Of a DNA stretch of 24,269 bases, positions 22,587 to 24,269 are shown in pieces. The notes below the pieces were generated by a model. The model was not told the origin of the DNA. It did not search any database and saw only the letters and a program-made list of their open reading frames with translations. A program made the translations under genes and the position numbers. How positions within the stretch are numbered: the stretch's first letter is position 1; each line of letters begins with the position of its first letter. Source of the DNA: Chrysochromulina tobinii (Eukaryota > Haptophyta > Prymnesiales > Chrysochromulinaceae); assembly GCA_001275005.1 (NCBI GenBank), contig JWZX01002579.1, positions 1-24,269 of the forward strand. Reading direction: 5' to 3'.

Positions 22587-24269
22587 ATGCCGCCCGCGCC
22601 AGCCGCAGGCGCGACCGCAGGCGCGACTCGCGTGCCACCTCGTCCGATCGCTGCACCCAGCAGCACCTCCGGTACTCCCGTCAGGAAGGTTTCGAGCCCG
22701 GGCAGCAGCAGCAAGCCGTCCAGACCCGCCAGCCCGGGGAGCAAGAATACAGCTGCCACGGATCCCGCTCCCTCACCCTCGCCCAGAGACACCTTGAGCG
22801 CGCCTCTGATCACGCCTCATCTGAGTTCGAAAGAGGGCGGCATGGCCTTTGAGGACTTTTGCACGATGGTGCGTTCTCGCGATCCAAAAGCACAGACGGA
22901 GACGCTGAAAGCTCTCTTCACTAGGCTGGACACAGACGGCGACGGCAAGATTTCGGCCATCGCCTACCACAAAGAGCACCTCGTCATCGATATTCTTGAA
23001 GAGCTCGCCGACCGCAGAGAGCGCCTTGCGGAGCTGTTCGACGCTGTGGACAAGGACCACAACGGTACGCTCGATGCTAGCGAATTCTGTCGCGCATTGC
23101 GAGTGCTCCAATTGCGCAGCACGGATGGGAGCTCTGATGGAGACCTGTTGGACGTGTTTTCCGCGCTCGACTGCGACCACGCGGGGCAGCTCGACTTTCA
23201 TCAGCTCAATAGGCAGATACACGAGCTGCTTCGGCACGATCACATCAATCGAATCATGGCCATCAGCGGGCGCCTACGGTCGATGCTCGCCGACACGGAA
23301 TCCGGACCAGCGACCCCGGCGAGCGTGGTCATAGCCGCGGGACAGGATGCGCTCCAGCAACTTCGCTACGTCTTGGATGCGAGCATGGCGAGGTTACAAA
23401 AGGTCTTTGAAGAGTGGGACAAGAATGGCGACGGGCTCGTGTCGCGTCAGGACTTCTATCGTGCCGTGAAGGTGCTTCAGATCAACGTTCCCAAGGCGAC
23501 CGTCGACGCTCTGTTTGACCTTATCGACCTCAACAGGAGCGGCTACATTGAGTACAAAGATCTCTACCGGAGCCTGAAGGAGCTTCGAGCGCTCGAATTC
23601 AATGCCGCTGGGCATGTGCATTCGTCGCCAGCCACTGGACTACCATCGGTTCCGAGGCCATCGTTCTGGGATGAGAAGCCCGAGAAGATGAAGTTCACCG
23701 ATATGTGCACTCAGGCTGTGGAGTATCTCGAGAGATCGACACAGACCAGCGACTCAGACGTCCTTGCCACGAGAGTAGCTCTGAACCTCCAGAGGGAGCA
23801 TGAGAGTCACGTCGAGGAGCTCCAGAGGAGGCATGAGAGTCATGTCGAGGAGCTCCAGAGGGGGCGTGAGAGTCACGTCGAGGAGCTCCAGAGGGGGCAT
23901 GAGAGTGTGCTGAGGGAGCTCCAGAAGGATCATGAGAGGGTGCTGAGGGAGCTCCAGAGCTCCTTGCAAGCGCTGGAGCGCAAATGCGCCGCCGAGCAGG
24001 CTCGAGTACGGAGCACGGAGAACGCGTTGAGCAAGGCACAGGCCGAGAGGGCAGCGGTAGAGGCGGCGAGAGCTGCCTCGGAATCACGGGCGGTGGCCGC
24101 GGAATCACGGGCGGTGGCAGCGGAAGCGGAGGCGAAGTCGAGACTTATGTCCATGGGGGCGATGAGCGCTTGGCAAAAAGGGCTCGAAGGTGCGGTGAAG
24201 GACTTGCAGACGTCAGCCGCCGATGCATGGCAGCACGAGGCGGTGGCTGAGGCGCGGGCGACCGCGGAG
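22587..24269 (+). CDS. EF-hand/coiled-coil protein, 3' end beyond the window
   Basis: A continuous frame of 561 codons from ATG 22587 to the right edge, without a stop. Residues 1-85 are Pro/Ser/Ala-rich and probably disordered. Five EF-hand-like loops follow: DTDGDGKISAIA (115-126, lacking the final Glu), DKDHNGTLDASE (155-166, canonical), DCDHAGQLDFHQ (195-206, Gln last), DKNGDGLVSRQD (278-289, Asp last) and DLNRSGYIEYKD (314-325, Asp last). Thus the second is the best calcium site and the others may bind weakly or bind magnesium. From ~395 on the protein is coiled coil: five 11-residue units (401-455) of the form LQRxHESHVEE, then Ala/Glu/Arg-rich helix to the edge. It may be a cytoskeletal or flagellar scaffold that responds to calcium; that is inference. 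It has no intron in the window. Confidence 0.82.
   Translation, partial: MPPAPAAGATAGATRVPPRPIAAPSSTSGTPVRKVSSPGSSSKPSRPASPGSKNTAATDPAPSPSPRDTLSAPLITPHLSSKEGGMAFEDFCTMVRSRDPKAQTETLKALFTRLDTDGDGKISAIAYHKEHLVIDILEELADRRERLAELFDAVDKDHNGTLDASEFCRALRVLQLRSTDGSSDGDLLDVFSALDCDHAGQLDFHQLNRQIHELLRHDHINRIMAISGRLRSMLADTESGPATPASVVIAAGQDALQQLRYVLDASMARLQKVFEEWDKNGDGLVSRQDFYRAVKVLQINVPKATVDALFDLIDLNRSGYIEYKDLYRSLKELRALEFNAAGHVHSSPATGLPSVPRPSFWDEKPEKMKFTDMCTQAVEYLERSTQTSDSDVLATRVALNLQREHESHVEELQRRHESHVEELQRGRESHVEELQRGHESVLRELQKDHERVLRELQSSLQALERKCAAEQARVRSTENALSKAQAERAAVEAARAASESRAVAAESRAVAAEAEAKSRLMSMGAMSAWQKGLEGAVKDLQTSAADAWQHEAVAEARATAE
23787..23951 (+). repeat. Five tandem 33-bp units (hendecad coiled coil)
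   Basis: Units start at 23787, 23820, 23853, 23886 and 23919, each CTCCAG... to GAGGAG or AGGGAG, encoding LQ-R-x-H/R-E-S-H-V-E-E and variants ending L-R-E. The last two units diverge. The 11-residue period is that of a hendecad coiled coil. Confidence 0.95.

Overview
This is GC-rich nuclear DNA from a eukaryote, most likely a unicellular alga. A haptophyte-type genome is my best guess, but nothing here proves the lineage. The evidence is GT-AG introns whose removal restores reading frames, eukaryote-specific families (a JMJD4-type oxygenase, Agenet/Tudor arrays, a PP2C phosphatase, METTL21-type and LPCAT-type enzymes, a GT77-like glycosyltransferase, EF-hand/coiled-coil proteins), and abundant low-complexity coding repeats (Ser-Pro-Pro, poly-Gln, Ala-rich, Gly-Asp). 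No operons, ribosome-binding sites, prokaryotic mobile elements, CRISPR arrays or tRNA/rRNA genes were seen.

Layout. 1-306: 3' end of a Pro-rich single-pass membrane protein (+). 307-1607: no supportable gene, several hairpins. 1608-2651 (-): LPCAT/PlsC-type acyltransferase. 3188-5677 (+): four-exon GT77-like nucleotide-sugar transferase. 6189-8069 (+): EF-hand protein with a freshly duplicated EF-hand pair. 8299-9741 (+): JMJD4-type JmjC oxygenase. 9962-10420 (-): MAPEG protein. 10483-11547 (-): METTL21-type methyltransferase. 11791-12954 (-): membrane-anchored methyltransferase with a possible uORF made by a local duplication. 13302-15971 (+): 889-residue low-complexity protein holding five divergent copies of a short helical unit that I do not recognise. 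16629-18402 (-): two-exon PP2C phosphatase with a myristoylation-type N-terminus. 18829-21859 (+): four-exon Agenet/Tudor-array protein with an RGG tail. 22587 to the right edge (+): EF-hand protein with a hendecad coiled coil; it has no stop codon inside the window.

The genes are separate eukaryotic transcription units and do not form one pathway. Weak thematic links are calcium sensing (two EF-hand proteins), protein modification (JMJD4, METTL21-type, PP2C), and a possible cell-surface theme (the Pro-rich protein and a GT77-like enzyme, a family that includes arabinosyltransferases acting on hydroxyproline-rich glycoproteins).

The most interesting structure lies between and inside the genes. 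The seven inferred introns all begin GTG, and in five of them the downstream exon also begins GTG. Several carry short 10-12 bp tandem repeats and a shared 3' end resembling TGATTGCCT...CTCATCAG. In at least three the exon/intron junction sequence itself is duplicated at both ends, which is the footprint expected if introns arose by tandem duplication or insertion at AG|GT sites. A second signal is a GTACCCGGTAC-like motif found roughly 90-170 bp upstream of several start codons, a candidate core promoter element.
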